Assembly: GCA_004352715.1 (NCBI GenBank)
Contig: SCFE01000017.1
Span: 2,227,533-2,291,532 of the forward strand
Direction: 5' to 3'
DNA length: 64,000 nt
Source: Hofstenia miamia
Lineage: Eukaryota; Xenacoelomorpha; Acoela
The position numbers were made by a program, and so were the translations under genes. This document shows, piece after piece, positions 1-10,180 of the stretch. The notes beneath the pieces are model-generated. The model had not been told where the DNA came from. It saw only the letters and a program-made list of their open reading frames with translations, and ran no database searches. How positions within the stretch are numbered: position 1 is the stretch's first letter; each line of letters opens with the position of its first letter.

Positions 1-299
1 AATCATTTAGGATCTCATTCATTTTGTTAATATACATGTCTTTATCAAGTAATACAATTCCATTGCCTTGGTCAAATTTACAAATATATAGAGAAGGATC
101 AGAGACGAACTCTTTCAAAGCTGAGAATAAACTTTTAATTTTCTTGGGTATTGCCGGTTGTTTTAAGTATGTGCCTAACGTGGATAACACCTTTGTTTTT
201 AAGCGTTTAATTTGATTCTCATTATTTATCAAATTTTCTTGAAAAACTAAGTTTTGGAACATCACTTCTGAATTAATTTTTGTTTCAGTTTCATTCCAA
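1..299 (-). mobile_element. Penelope-like element reverse transcriptase fragment (5' part of RT)
   Basis: Reading the minus strand gives one unbroken frame of about 99 codons that runs off the window start. It contains KFDQGNGIVLLDKDMYINKM followed by NEILND. This matches the conserved start of Penelope-like reverse transcriptases, where a DKGN-(V/I)V-(I/L)(L/M)D-x-Y-xxKM block is followed by an LND-type motif. Upstream is the charged region usual in these proteins (for example TLGTYLKQPAIPKKIKSLFS). Usual full length is several hundred residues, so only the N-terminal RT portion is visible. The frame stops at about position 299, exactly where an oppositely oriented non-LTR fragment begins, so the element is truncated there. 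Other fragments of this class, with the GIY-YIG nuclease end, occur at 1178 and 30524. The class call is from motif recognition and was not searched. Confidence 0.7.
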
Positions 300-1102
300 C
301 GATCTCATCACTGTACGCTGAAAGCCACTGAGAATCGATGCTGGCGATATTATTTAGCTGCACAATCAAATGAGCGTTATAAAATATTTTCTGCTGCACG
401 GTATGCAAGAAAAAAATTTGTACGGGAAGTTATACGTGAAAACCTGCGATCACGCATTTCCTCGACTGTTAACTCGACTAATTTGAAGAACTGGCATTCA
501 CTAACTCGGGAACTTTACAAAGGTGAACGTATTGCTAACTCAATTCCTGATATATTACATGGTGTTAATACACTAAGTGAGCCAAATCAAAAAGTTGATC
601 TTTTCAACCGACTCTTCGTTGATCGTTCTTCAACTTCATCTAAAAATTTCCCTTGCTTGGAACTTCGTACAAATAAGCTACTTACTTCTGTGCCTATTGG
701 AATTGANTTCAACGACGTACAATCAGGATTATAATGGGTCTTCATTATTGCCATCCAGTCTCACCCGCTGAATATGCAGGTTTGGATCTAGTACTGCTAC
801 GAACTAGGCGCAACTTTGCTTTAGCCTGCATCGGATATAAACTTTGTAATTACCTGGCTCCCTACTCCTTACGTCCATTTAGACCCGAGATTAGATCAAC
901 CAGGCAGACACGTTATCCCACTTTGTCACTCCCAGGTGTCCTGTACCCAACATCGCGCTTTATGGATAAATCCCCATTTATGGCTGCTGTCAAACTTCTC
1001 AATTTTTTAAAAATTCCGCTACATGCATGCAATACCTTGGAACAGTTTAAAGCCGCTCTGTGGTTACTGTGTCGTCAAAAATTGCAGAATTTTATGTACT
1101 AA
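300..1102 (+). mobile_element. Non-LTR retrotransposon ORF2 remnant: connector and C-terminus, RT core missing
   Basis: From 300 to 734 one frame reads through a charged segment (ENRCWRYYLAAQSNERYKIF, later NWHSLTRELYKGERI and VDLFNRLFVD). This is typical of the linker between endonuclease and reverse transcriptase in jockey/CR1-type elements. A different frame, 734-1102, carries the post-RT C-terminus (LVLLRTRRNFALACIGYKL, then SRFMDKSPF and NTLEQFKAAL), the usual tail of these ORF2 proteins. The roughly 250-codon catalytic RT core that should lie between them is absent. The junction coincides with a single ambiguous base at 707. The copy is therefore dead, or collapsed in assembly at that base. 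No poly(A) or clear 3' boundary is visible after the stop at 1102. Confidence 0.65.
707..707. other. Single N marking a probable assembly joint
   Basis: One isolated N sits exactly where the non-LTR reading frame jumps from the pre-RT linker to sequence leading into the post-RT tail. A missing block of several hundred bases at a one-base ambiguity suggests a forced join or collapsed repeat rather than a base-call problem. Confidence 0.45.
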
Positions 1103-1177
1103 ATCAAATGACTATGTGTAGATGACTGTATTATTTATATCAATGCCCTATGGGCGCGATATTATGTCAATTGTGAA

Positions 1178-1345
1178 ATGTTAAAAAAAACTTTGTTGGC
1201 CAACTATTTTGAAATTTACGAAGATTATTCCAATATTTCAATCATTCAAAACACTAAATTTAATTCGCAACTAACAAAAGGATTGGCTTCATCATTAGTT
1301 TATAAATATACTTGTGATGATTGTAAGAAATTACTGTTGTGCCGC
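1178..1345 (+). mobile_element. Penelope-like element endonuclease fragment (start of GIY-YIG domain)
   Basis: An open frame encodes LTKGLASSLVYKYTCDDCKK and then departs from the family. The block VYKYTCDDCKK corresponds to the beginning of the GIY-YIG endonuclease of Penelope-like elements, where a V-Y-x-(F/Y)-x-C-xx-C motif precedes the YIGET motif. The second copy at 30524 has the near-identical Y-T-C-D-S-C-N-K-L and does continue into YIGET. Here the frame changes to LLLCRILLF, so the YIG half of the active site is lost. It is a short, non-functional remnant. Confidence 0.55.
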
Positions 1346-1362
1346 ATCCTGCTGTTCTTGGT

Positions 1363-1495
1363 TTTTTAAAATAGTGAATCTTTTCAAGCACATTTAACTC
1401 AGCAATATACTCTAGTACAAAGTTTCACTTTCACCAATAGCTTTTTTTCAGTATTTCCCAATTTCATAATAGGCTTTTAAAGATTTGCTTGAAAA
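1363..1495 (+). repeat. Diverged dispersed repeat, copy 1 (partner at 4228)
   Basis: Compared by eye with 4228-4368, this segment shares an ordered series of blocks, including AGTGAATCTTTT, CAGCAAT, CTTTCACCAATAG and CATAATAGGCTT, with small gaps between them. The two copies are in the same orientation about 2.9 kb apart. No coding match was recognised on either strand. Confidence 0.4.
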
Positions 1496-2887
1496 GTGGG
1501 CAATCGTAAAAAAATTGCTTCCACGAAAAAATAAGCAAATGGATCCCTACAAGTGTAAATTATTAACATTAAAACGGCTTTCAAATTCATTTTCAATTGA
1601 ATAAACAGACAAAGTCTAACAAAAGTAGTTTCATATAAATCAGAAAATAATGGCAAACAACACTTAGTGACCACTTCATTTTCTAGATTGATTAGTAGGT
1701 TTCCCATTAATTTAATTTTGAGTCCCTGAATTTTGATTGCTTTATATTTTTTTGTAATTCTCAATATTTCTCGTTGAATAGATTGAATCACTATGACAGC
1801 TGACGCAATTTCTGTGTTTATATTTTACAAAACTTTGGATGAAATATCAATTAAATTTACAGCCTTTGTAGCAAAGTGAGAAATAGTATTAAGTTCTTGT
1901 TGGTGATAGTAGCAAATAAACCACGAGCCTGAAAATGACAATATGCATCAAGATTAGCTGTTCTAATCACATTTTCTAGTTTCATTTTGAATGTCAAGTG
2001 TTGTACATGTATATTTAGCGTTGGCTGGTCTTTTCTGGAGATAAAGCATAGTTCCTTAATAATGATGTAGGAGGGACTCTCTAATCTCCGTATTGCAAAT
2101 CACCTCAAAGAAATTTTCTGTGGTCTGTTCCGAAATTCTTATTTAAGCTATCACCATGCGAAAATTTTTTTCATGGCGTTCATTTTAATGTAGAAACTTT
2201 ATTTACTACTTCAAATTTTGCACTGACATAGCTATAGCACCATTTCTGAGTTCTACCAAATCAATATTAATGACATGAGGAAAACTTTAAATTTGTTATC
2301 ACTTATCATTGATTTTGATTTTAGCAAAATAATATCTCTTTCTACGAAATAAGCACATAGTTTAATACAAACAATTTATCTCTATGTTGCGAATATGTTT
2401 ATTTTGTAATCATGATTTGTTACTTGAACATTCAAACGGGATAAAACCAGAAATTTGGCAACTTTTCAATAAATTCATATATTGGAATAGGATTATTATG
2501 AGAATATTCTTATGCATTTGCATTGCACGATAGACACGAGACGGAAAATCACCAAAAGAAGCCTGGAAATTAGTCATTTATACTCCCAGTAAACCTTTTG
2601 GGATCGAGCAAAACTCTACTTACCTCAAATTCTACTTGAAAAATTTCGGCCCAATAGCGCTGCGGGCTGAAATTTTGTGATTGCAGGCAGCATGCTAACA
2701 TATTGGGCATAGCCAAACCCGAAATAACTAACTAATTCTTGTTCTCCAGAACATTAAAATGGATTTGTTTGAAATAACAGAAAATTGAGCAAACTTAAGA
2801 AATATGTGTTTAAACTATTTTAACATAATGTATGTAAAACATTGCAATTATGTGCAGCGGCAATTTAAAATATGCTTGTGATCTTAG
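1496..2887. other. No recognisable gene
   Basis: A+T-rich sequence with a 104-codon minus-strand frame (1477-1791) that is hydrophobic but matches nothing I know. The missing first exon(s) of the sulfotransferase at 2888 should lie in or upstream of this stretch. I looked for an exon ending in a Y-P-K-S-G-type PAPS-loop codon run before a GT donor and did not find a convincing one. Confidence 0.4.
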
Positions 2888-3672
2888 GTACTACATTAAC
2901 TCAACACATTGTTTGGAGTCTCACTGATGATGACATGGATTACAATGCATCTTTGGACGACATGTTTCAAAGGTATATATTCATGGAAGATCAGCCTATT
3001 TTAGAAGATCCAGGTAGGAGTCAATCATATTATACTGATTTTTATTAAATCAATTTAGATGCTCCTCCAGATTTAGATAAAATTATACCAGAAGGAAAGA
3101 AAAAGCTGTACAAAACTCATCTTCCAACTGATATGCTTCCAAACGCTTTAATAAACGGAACATCACATCCAAAGTTGATCATTGTGGCTAGGAATCCATA
3201 TGATGTAGCTGTTAGTAGTTATAATTTCTACAGAGACTTAAACTATAATAACTTCTACAAGGGTACGTGGGACTCATTCTTTACTCATGCATTCATTGGA
3301 GGGAAGATTATATATGGTCGTTGGTTTGATTGGATCAAAAATTTAGCCGAAAGCAATCTCATAGCAGAACACAATCCATTGATATTACGCTATGAAGATT
3401 TGATTCTGGATTTCAAAGGCCAAGTTAAACGAATTGCTGATTTTTTAAACGTGCAATTGGATGATGCTAAGTTGAAAAATATAATGAAATTATGTGATAT
3501 TGAGCGACAGAAGAAAACTGCCAGTGATCAGATGAAAGAGTTTGTTCGCAAAGGCAAGGTTGGCAAATGGAAAGAGATTTTCAGTGATACTCAAATTGTT
3601 GCTATGCAAAGCGAATTGAAAAAATTGCCATCATTCCCAATAGATTTTTCCACAGACTATTCTGAAAAATAA
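2888..3672 (+). CDS. Cytosolic-type sulfotransferase, two exons seen, 5' exon missing
   Basis: The protein would transfer sulfate from PAPS to a hydroxyl or amine acceptor. Exons 2888-3013 and 3059-3672 flank a 45-bp GT-AG intron in phase 1. The acceptor before 2888 leaves GTTLTQHIVW, the end of the 5'-phosphosulfate-binding loop (family KSGTTW). Exon 2 carries KTHLPTDMLP with the catalytic-type histidine and lysine, RNPYDVAVSSYNFYRD (3'-phosphate-binding motif), and VRKGKVGKWK (family RKGxxGxWK). The fragment codes for about 246 residues against roughly 290 for the family. The missing N-terminal 40-50 residues, including the start of the PAPS loop, must be on an upstream exon I could not find. 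All key residues in the visible part are kept, so this copy looks functional. A diverged sister gene lies at 31664-32454 on the other strand. Substrate cannot be inferred. Confidence 0.88.
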
Positions 3673-3857
3673 AAATTAAACTTATATAGACATTTTGAAA
3701 GCTTTTAGTAAACAATCATCTTATACACGTTATTTGATGAAGATATATGAACTGACCAAATAATAATAAACTGGGAGGTTTCGCAAGTTTAGAGTCATAC
3801 CAAGATAAAGTTATGAGGGTGAGAAAAGAAAATAATTGAGAAATGCAAGAAGCAAAT

Positions 3858-3940
3858 ATAATAACTAAATAGTATTATTCGAATTATTAATATAATGTGC
3901 ATTTGTGCACATTATATTAATAATACTATTTAGTTATTAT
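3858..3940. repeat. Long inverted repeat (hairpin) downstream of the sulfotransferase
   Basis: The left arm from 3858 begins ATAATAACTAAATAGTATTA and reaches AATATAATGTGCA. The right arm ending at 3940 is its reverse complement over about 37 bases. The left arm carries an extra 9 bases (CGAATTATT) as a bulge. The loop is only a few bases. It starts about 185 bp past the sulfotransferase stop codon. It could be a decayed MITE or an extruding palindrome; no target duplication was identified. Confidence 0.7.
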
Positions 3941-5149
3941 AACTATTCAACCAACGATCAAAACGCTTTGCCCAAAGAGGCAAATAAACAAAAATTTGAT
4001 AGATGTTAACAGGCCTAAGAATTTTTTAATTTTTATGGTTTCTTGAAAAACTCTCTAAGAGAGAAATCTACTCGAAGTCTGATTTTGGGAGCAAGCACTT
4101 CTTAATGAGTTTGAATATTGTCTATTTATATAAAAAGAAACAGTTTTTGCTCCCGCGGATTTTCGAATTCTGACTACCCGAACTATAAGGGGTGGTAAGA
4201 CTTTAATTTTTTAAATAATTGAAATTTTCAATAACAGTGAATTTTTGAGGCACTGTAGCCACAGCAATCAGTTTAATGCAAATTTTCAACACTTAGTTTG
4301 ACTACTTTCACCAATAGTTGTTTCTACATCTTAGGATCTTCAAATTTCACAATAGGCTTGGAGAAAAGGGCCTGAATTAGTAAAACAGTTTGTTCATTAT
4401 AATGAGCAAGAGCAGCGTAGTTCTAAGCTATGTCAAAGCTAAAAATTAAGATTCCATGGTGTAAGTAATTATATCACTTTCAATTTCATAGAAAGGAAAG
4501 TGCATGTACATGCAGCAATGGCAATCATTATGTAAAGAATTAAAAGAAATTATTTCTTTTAAAAAATGAGTTAAATAGAAATAATGTATGGATATAAGTC
4601 GTAAATTTGGAATTCTTTATAATTTGAAATGTCAATTTTTTTGAAATTTTGATTCATTTCAGGTAAGAAATTCAATTATCCAAAAATTTTCAAATTTTTA
4701 AAAACATCTGTGGTTCACTAAATATACTAGACAAATTCACACACATAGTTAGAAATTACATTAAGTAGAACTCTAATATGATGATTCAATATGTTTAATT
4801 TAACATGCGTAGTCTGTTGCAATATCATTATAAGTCAGTAAGTAAAGCTTTTACCTATAGGTAGTTATAGTTAAAAAATTATTTGAACATTAATATTGTT
4901 TCCTTTCTGTGTTCTGTATTTGAACTTAGTGCAGTTTTTCTGATACATTTTGTGCTGCTTATCACTTACTTACATATTGCACACAATTTTTCTAAATTTC
5001 ACAAGTTGAAACTCTTCACGTTCAATGAAGTATTATTTAGAGGTCCAATTCTACGAAATATAAAATTGAAGACAGAATAGATAAATTCGAATCGGTATGA
5101 TTATTTACGGGATACAACTGTGTCTTACAGGATGATGCGTCGACATTAG
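3941..5149. other. No recognisable gene
   Basis: A+T-rich, with no supported coding signal. It contains the second copy of the dispersed repeat (4228-4368). Confidence 0.4.
4228..4368 (+). repeat. Diverged dispersed repeat, copy 2 (partner at 1363)
   Basis: This is the same ordered set of short matching blocks as 1363-1495 (AGTGAATTTTTG, CAGCAAT, CTTTCACCAATAG, CACAATAGGCTT) in the same orientation. Divergence is high and the family is unidentified. Confidence 0.4.
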
Positions 5150-5225
5150 ACTTCCTTAACTGACTCATCCCGACAAACCCAACCCATCTTCCTAAATTTG
5201 ACCCGACTTGCTCATTTGTACCCGC
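5150..5225. repeat. Degenerate ACCCG/AACCC word island
   Basis: A short block in which the words CCCGAC, AACCC and ACCCG recur (TCCCGAC, AACCCAACCC, GACCCGACTTG, ACCCGC). It stands out against the A+T-rich background. It interrupts the minus-strand reverse transcriptase at 5226-6400 just at its YADD catalytic box. Similar islands recur through the window, and at two loci they sit inside hAT-type elements. Confidence 0.5.
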
Positions 5226-6400
5226 ATATAGTATTATTTTGCGATGAGACTGGCAGTGTGAAATATACATAAATGTTAAATAAGAAGGGACCAAGGATAG
5301 AACTTTGAGGAACTCCCCTGAAAGTTTTCTTAAAGGAGGATTGAAGCCTCCCAGCTTAACAGACTGAAGTTCATCAGTGAAAAACCTTCAATCAGCATGA
5401 TTGCATTTTTACTCAAACCATACTTATGTAATTTATTGATTAGAATTTCATGTGACATACTATTAAAGGCCTTAGACAGACCGACAAAAACTATGACAAT
5501 GTATTCAGAGTTGTTTAGACTAAAACGTTAGCCTTCAACTCCACATAATAGTGCTTCAGTTGAAGACTTAGAACTTCTAAATCCAAACTGATGCGGTGCA
5601 ATGTGTTTATTATTTTCAAAATATGATTGTAATTGCTTACATAAACTTTTTTCAAAACCTTCGAGAGCATGTGGGTAACTGATATAGGCCTTTAATTACA
5701 AGGGTTAGTAAGGTCGTTTTTCTTATAAATTGGAGTTACAATAGCAAGTTTTAAGAAACTACAAAAATATTAGTGGCGAATACATAAGTTAAGAATGTAA
5801 GTAAGATGTTTAATGGTATGTATAAAAGCAAGCTTAAGTATAAAATTAGGAATATTTGCAGGACCCTTAAATTTGAATTCGTTAATTTGTTTGATGTTGT
5901 AAAGTATTTCACTTTCACTGAGAAAGGTGAAATAGAACAAAAACTTGGTTTTCTCGATGTTATCAAAATAAGAGACATGCTGTCCTTGATACTTGCTAAT
6001 GTCAATAAAAAAGTCATTCAGATAGTTTAGTATTTCCATTTGATTAGTAATGGGGTGCACCTCTTTCCTGATTTTCGAAAGATCCACTTGCTTATGTTTC
6101 ATTCCAAAAGTTGAATTCACATAATTCCATTTGTCTCTATTTACCTTTAACTTACTAAATGCCAACAAACTTTGCTTCTTAAGGCAGCGTTTTTCAAGTG
6201 TTTTAATTGATTTCTTGGAAGCTGTATACACTCAGTAATCTTGTGCAGTGCACGATTTTTGCCATTTATTAAAACAGTCGACAAATCTATTCTTTTCACG
6301 TTTAATATTAAAATCACAAGAATTGTAAGTTTCCCTTGGTTGCAAGAAAAATTTCCGGAGCGGAGGATGAAGCTCAACTATTTGTTCAACGGTGCTTAAG
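5226..6400 (-). mobile_element. Non-LTR retrotransposon RT, frameshifted remnant (element B)
   Basis: Reading right to left, 5770-6231 encodes the pre-RT linker and the RT start (SESEILYNIKQINEFKFKGP, NIPNFILKL), a good match to the non-LTR pattern L..L...KSPGPDGIP..lLK. Further downstream, in shifting frames, come KLAIVTPIYKKNDL, RPISVTHMLSKVL, a SKAFNSMSHEIL block (motif A region) and SLVPSYLTFMYI (after motif B). The catalytic box survives only as ILYAG instead of YADD. Several frameshifts and stops show it is inactive. Upstream sequence to about 6400 (frame 6232-6444) looks like more of the same linker. The 3' part is replaced by the word island at 5150. Confidence 0.65.
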
Positions 6401-6422
6401 TACATACCTAGTACTACTACTA

Positions 6423-6879
6423 TTAATTCTGCGATAGAATCCACTTTCTAAAACCGAATTGATTGTTGGACAACCACCGATTATACGAAGGAGGGGTAGT
6501 GAACTTCCTGTGAACCTGCCTTTTGAATATTCTTGATAAAATGCATGTAATAGCAATTGGCCTCCGATTCTCAGGAGAGACTGGTTTGCCAGATTTCGGA
6601 ATAGGATGAATATTCGACTGCTTGTAAAAAGAAGGAAAATGCGTAATTGAATATGCGATGTACAAACATAGCAAGGTTATGACAATTATCTCGAATAACC
6701 CAAACAGCAATGCCATCAAAACCCATAGCGGTTCTTTTCACCTTTTTGAGAGCTGAGAAAACTTTTAATAATGGCAATTCAGGAAATACTTCAGTAGACA
6801 GGACGGGATAACTAACTAGGATACAAGAAAGTGCATTTTCGGATCTTCGCACTTGGGAACCACATTCATACCGACTCAC
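6423..6879 (-). mobile_element. Second non-LTR retrotransposon RT remnant (element A)
   Basis: Two overlapping minus-strand frames give consecutive RT blocks. FSALKKVKRTAMGFDGIAVW is the K.....GPDGI block. NIHPIPKSGKPVSPENRRPI followed by AITCILSRIFKR is the P-PK-RPI-T-S+i-E block, and NNQFGFRK is the QfGFR block. The order is correct and a single frameshift separates the two frames. Sequence is distinct from element B next door, so two different families or subfamilies lie end to end on the same strand. Everything after QFGFRK, including motifs A to E, is absent. Confidence 0.65.
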
Positions 6880-7132
6880 CTACATATGAATCACTTATTA
6901 TATATATTATTCATTAATAATATCTATGATGTTAATGTGAAATGAACTTTGATCTTTTCTGTAATTGCAAATATTTGTTATTTATAAAATACTAATGGAA
7001 TTAGAATTTGTTTTCTAAGACTAATTTCTGCCTATACTTCGGTGATAATATAAAATGACACGAAAACAAAAGATTTTTAAAATCACTTAACGCCGTTTTT
7101 TACAACACTCAAAGTCCTCGCAATTGATGCTT

Positions 7133-7888
7133 TTATTGCAATTCTCCTTTTAAACTTTTTGTGATGCCTTTTATAATGAGGTAGAACCAGTAGCAGTTCA
7201 TTGCAGAAATAATGACATATAGGAAAAACATGAGCAAATGAAGTGTTTCAGCGAAGCCCACTTGTCCACTCATAATTTGCAATGTTGCAATCAAATTTAG
7301 TCCATTAATGTATGGAATTGGCAGAAATCTAAATAAGAAAAATGTTACAATCATAAGCACGTTGACAATGAAGTAAGTGGAGTTGACTGACATTGACTTT
7401 TTTACTCCTAATGTTAGTAGCATGAACCGTAAGTTTATGTAAGGATTTGCAATTTCCATAAGACTAAAGGCAAATTTGACATGAATGTATGCATTGTCGT
7501 ACATTGCGAGGATGGTAATGAAAACACCAACAATATGATGAAACACCATCATTGTCTTGTCCTTAGACACATTTTGATAACGATAAAATGTATCTGCTAT
7601 CATATAAGCTGTCATGGTTTGACAGATAATTTCAAAATAAGCGAATTTTTCATTATCCAAAATGAACAATATTGAGTAAATTGTTATCACACTAACGGTT
7701 ATTGATGGGACAAATGATACAACGTCACTGAAAAATTGATTTCTTCGATCCATTGGAACAGTCTTTAATAATGGAAATAGAGTTTGAATCATTTCTGGAA
7801 CAATCCAATAATACAGCAGTATAAAAGGAAAGACTAGAAATAATGATTTATAAATGAATTTCCAACTCAAGGTCACTTCATATTCCAT
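7133..7888 (-). CDS. TLC-domain (TRAM/LAG1/CLN8) multipass membrane protein, TLCD4/TMEM56-like
   Basis: A complete, uninterrupted 251-residue frame begins with ATG at 7888. Strongly hydrophobic segments lie at about residues 13-30, 58-77, 85-101, 117-130, 171-188 and 214-239, giving about six or seven membrane spans. The family signature is seen as an HH pair at 117-118 in KTMMVFHHIVG, preceded by a D-T-F-Y at the end of a span (99-102). It is followed by FSLMEIANPYINLRFMLL (141-158), matching the E-x-(S/A)-(T/N)-P-x-x-N-x-R-x-x-L stretch of TLCD4/TMEM56-like proteins. Family members are about 240-270 residues, so this is full length. TLC proteins act in ER or other endomembranes in lipid sensing, synthesis or trafficking; the precise substrate is unknown. 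The gene shows no intron. Flanking DNA has retroelement debris on the 3' side. Confidence 0.82.
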   Translation of the reverse strand: MEYEVTLSWKFIYKSLFLVFPFILLYYWIVPEMIQTLFPLLKTVPMDRRNQFFSDVVSFVPSITVSVITIYSILFILDNEKFAYFEIICQTMTAYMIADTFYRYQNVSKDKTMMVFHHIVGVFITILAMYDNAYIHVKFAFSLMEIANPYINLRFMLLTLGVKKSMSVNSTYFIVNVLMIVTFFLFRFLPIPYINGLNLIATLQIMSGQVGFAETLHLLMFFLYVIISAMNCYWFYLIIKGITKSLKGELQ

Positions 7889-8014
7889 TATATTATATAG
7901 GTTGTGTCACCAAAGCACTCCTATATGTGAAAGTAATGCATAGGTCAGAATCCAACTACAGTGTGCTAATTGTATCAAACTAAAGTGTAAACATTATTGC
8001 AAGTAGTATTTAGA

Positions 8015-8317
8015 TCAATCAAGAATGAATAACATGAAAGGAAACGTGATACAAACAAAGTATAGCTTTTCAGTTTCACTGAATAGCATAAACAAAAGAA
8101 TCGCGTTAGCGAATGCATAACAAGTCAACTGTGCTAGCCAAGATAATACGTCAAATAAGTGTGATTTTCGCATTAATAATCGGTGCAAACCAGAGGTGCC
8201 GTTTATGGTTTGGCCATATATGGCAAGGCGAAGTGTTAAATTTCGTCCATACATTATGGCCATAATGGCCATTATGTAAAATATGGTGAATAATGGTGAA
8301 ATGTTTGCAGGATACAT
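8015..8317 (-). CDS. Hypothetical small hydrophobic ORF upstream of the TLC gene
   Basis: A 100-codon frame on the same strand as the TLC gene, ending 127 bp before its start codon. It has hydrophobic stretches (for example WLAQLTCYAFANAILLFMLF) that could be two or three membrane spans. I recognise no family. The 5' part overlaps a run of near-repeats of CCATAATGG. In DNA this A+T-rich a 100-codon frame can arise by chance, so this is a weak call. Confidence 0.2.
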   Translation of the reverse strand: MYPANISPLFTIFYIMAIMAIMYGRNLTLRLAIYGQTINGTSGLHRLLMRKSHLFDVLSWLAQLTCYAFANAILLFMLFSETEKLYFVCITFPFMLFILD

Positions 8318-8899
8318 GTGGTAATAGCAATTGAATAAAGTGATTTCTAAAATTTAGCAAAATAAATGTCAAATTGCAAACTGCAATTAATTTTTGTTTA
8401 ATATGAAATTGTTTTGAAATCATAAAGCACAAGGATTTCACTAGGTCGCAGAACGCTTTGAACATTCAGAAAGTAAATTTAATATAAACCAATAATTTTT
8501 TGCTTTCACACACTTTGTTAGGCGCAAATATCAGAAATGGGAAAGTAATTAAAAGTCAGTATTTGTTTGGAATCCACTATTACAAATGGGAAAGAATTTA
8601 ACCTTTAGTATTTCTTTGTAATCTATTGAAGCTGTGCAGTACTTTTAAAATTGTTATCTTATCAAAATATTTTTTGTTCAATACAATTTATAAAATAAAT
8701 ATTTAGTAATTCAATTATTATAAATATAAGATATATGGCACTAAATTTAACAATTTTCTTGAAACTAAGTATAAATTCTGTTTAAGTAACAATACATTTA
8801 TAGATTAACATTATGGGCATATTTCTAGGTTTGCAATTCATAATGGCCATAATTTTTTTTTCAACCATACCATAATGGGATCCATAATGGCATGGCACC

Positions 8900-9133
8900 A
8901 TTACACGAAATATTTTCTTGCTTCGAAAAATTTCTGTCGCGCGATGGCGTACGAGAACTGATTTCGAATGCTATCTTAATACATGGCATAAAAAATATTT
9001 TTAGCGATTGCATGCATTGTTCTACCGTCACTAAATCTTTCTGAATGACGAAGCAAAGTTCATTGGAGTGTTGCTTTTCTTCAAACGAAATGTTTGTTAG
9101 ATTTTGGGGCAATTTGCATTTTATTTGCACATA
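8900..9133 (+). repeat. Interspersed repeat family R1, copy 1
   Basis: About 235 bp that recurs at 37671-37881 and 56383-56622 in the same orientation. Shared blocks in order are CGAAATATTT, TTTCTGTCG or close variants, CGATGGCG, TAATAYATGG, TGCTTTTCTTCAAA, GGAAAT or CGAAAT, and AGATTTTGGGGCAA followed by TTGCATTTT. The minus strand keeps an open frame in each copy, with PQNLTNISFEEKQHSNE here. I know no protein with this sequence. No terminal inverted repeats or target duplication seen. Confidence 0.7.
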
Positions 9134-9414
9134 AAATTGTTCAAAAAATGGTTTCTATCGTATGAAAAACACTAAAAAAATTATTTTTTATTGAAATGAG
9201 CACATATTATGATTAGATATCGTTTGCGAAGGGGAAGACCTTATCTCCTGAAACCGTGCCTGAGTATAAAATAGGTAACTTAAATATCAATTCTAGTTAT
9301 ATTGTTTTAGCTGCTACCAAAATCATCCAAGCTAAACGAACAATCGTGTTAGATGACCAACGACAAAGACACTGGTTTCATATAATTGTTGTTTTGTTAT
9401 TTATTCATTAGTTG

Positions 9415-9500
9415 TTGAATTTGAGCTTACGGGTATTCGGGTGAGCCTTCTCGGGTATGAATGCCACTGAACCTCTTACGGGCAGGTTTGGGTACAAAAA
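9415..9500. repeat. Degenerate CGGGT word island
   Basis: ACGGGTATTCGGGTGAGCC, TCGGGTATG, ACGGGCAGG and TTGGGTACA recur within 85 bp. It is the same kind of word-rich island as at 5150, 44556 and 55256, here with CGGGT as the word. No boundaries identified. Confidence 0.4.
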
Positions 9501-10180
9501 TCCCCTATGGCAAGTTACAAAATGTAGCTAAAGGTAATTTGTAGCAGAACAGACTTACTAGGGAATAATACTCAGTATTGAATTTTCTTCTGTTAACCTG
9601 CGCTGGGCTAGGGTTGCACTGAGTCATTGTAAAAGAACAGCTAAAATTGAAAAAATACGCATTACACAACGTTTTGAAATTGTATATTAGTATCATATAA
9701 TCTTGAAAGACATCGTTTAGTGATTGGGCCTAAAATTCTCATTAAAATTATTAATGGCTAATGTGCAAAGAAATTTCTAAAAGTAAGGAAGCGTTTCCTA
9801 TTGAACCTGGGAACAACTAGCAAGGCAACAGCCTGTGTTCGAAACTCCCTCACTGACTGAACCACGGAACACATAAGTGACTTAATAATAGCTGCATAGG
9901 TGTAGGGAAAAATAATTTACTGTTAGTAATTTATAACACAGACATTAATTATGCATTACAAGAAATTTAAACAGTGCCATGTGACGTCAGCAAATAACTA
10001 GTGAAAGTGCGGCGTAGATTATGCACTATGCTTAACTGTAAGTGAAAGAGGTTTTTTACAAATTTATATATCCTAAAATTAATAGATTATCTAGCTCATC
10101 ATCAATTGTTTAAACGCTATTGGTTTACTATGCAATGCAAAAAAAAAAATTTGTTCGTAGCCATAGTTCTTCACGAGTAA

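Noticed and set aside
1477-1791. 104-codon minus-strand frame as a gene
   Set aside because: Hydrophobic but without a recognisable family. Length is within what chance allows in A+T-rich DNA.
5806-6030. Plus-strand frame of 74 codons
   Set aside because: Antisense to the RT remnant on the minus strand, which has the family motifs.
8220-8290. Near-repeats of CCATAATGG as a regulatory array
   Set aside because: Only a few imperfect copies, in a region with similar words at 8840-8890; could be simple-sequence drift.
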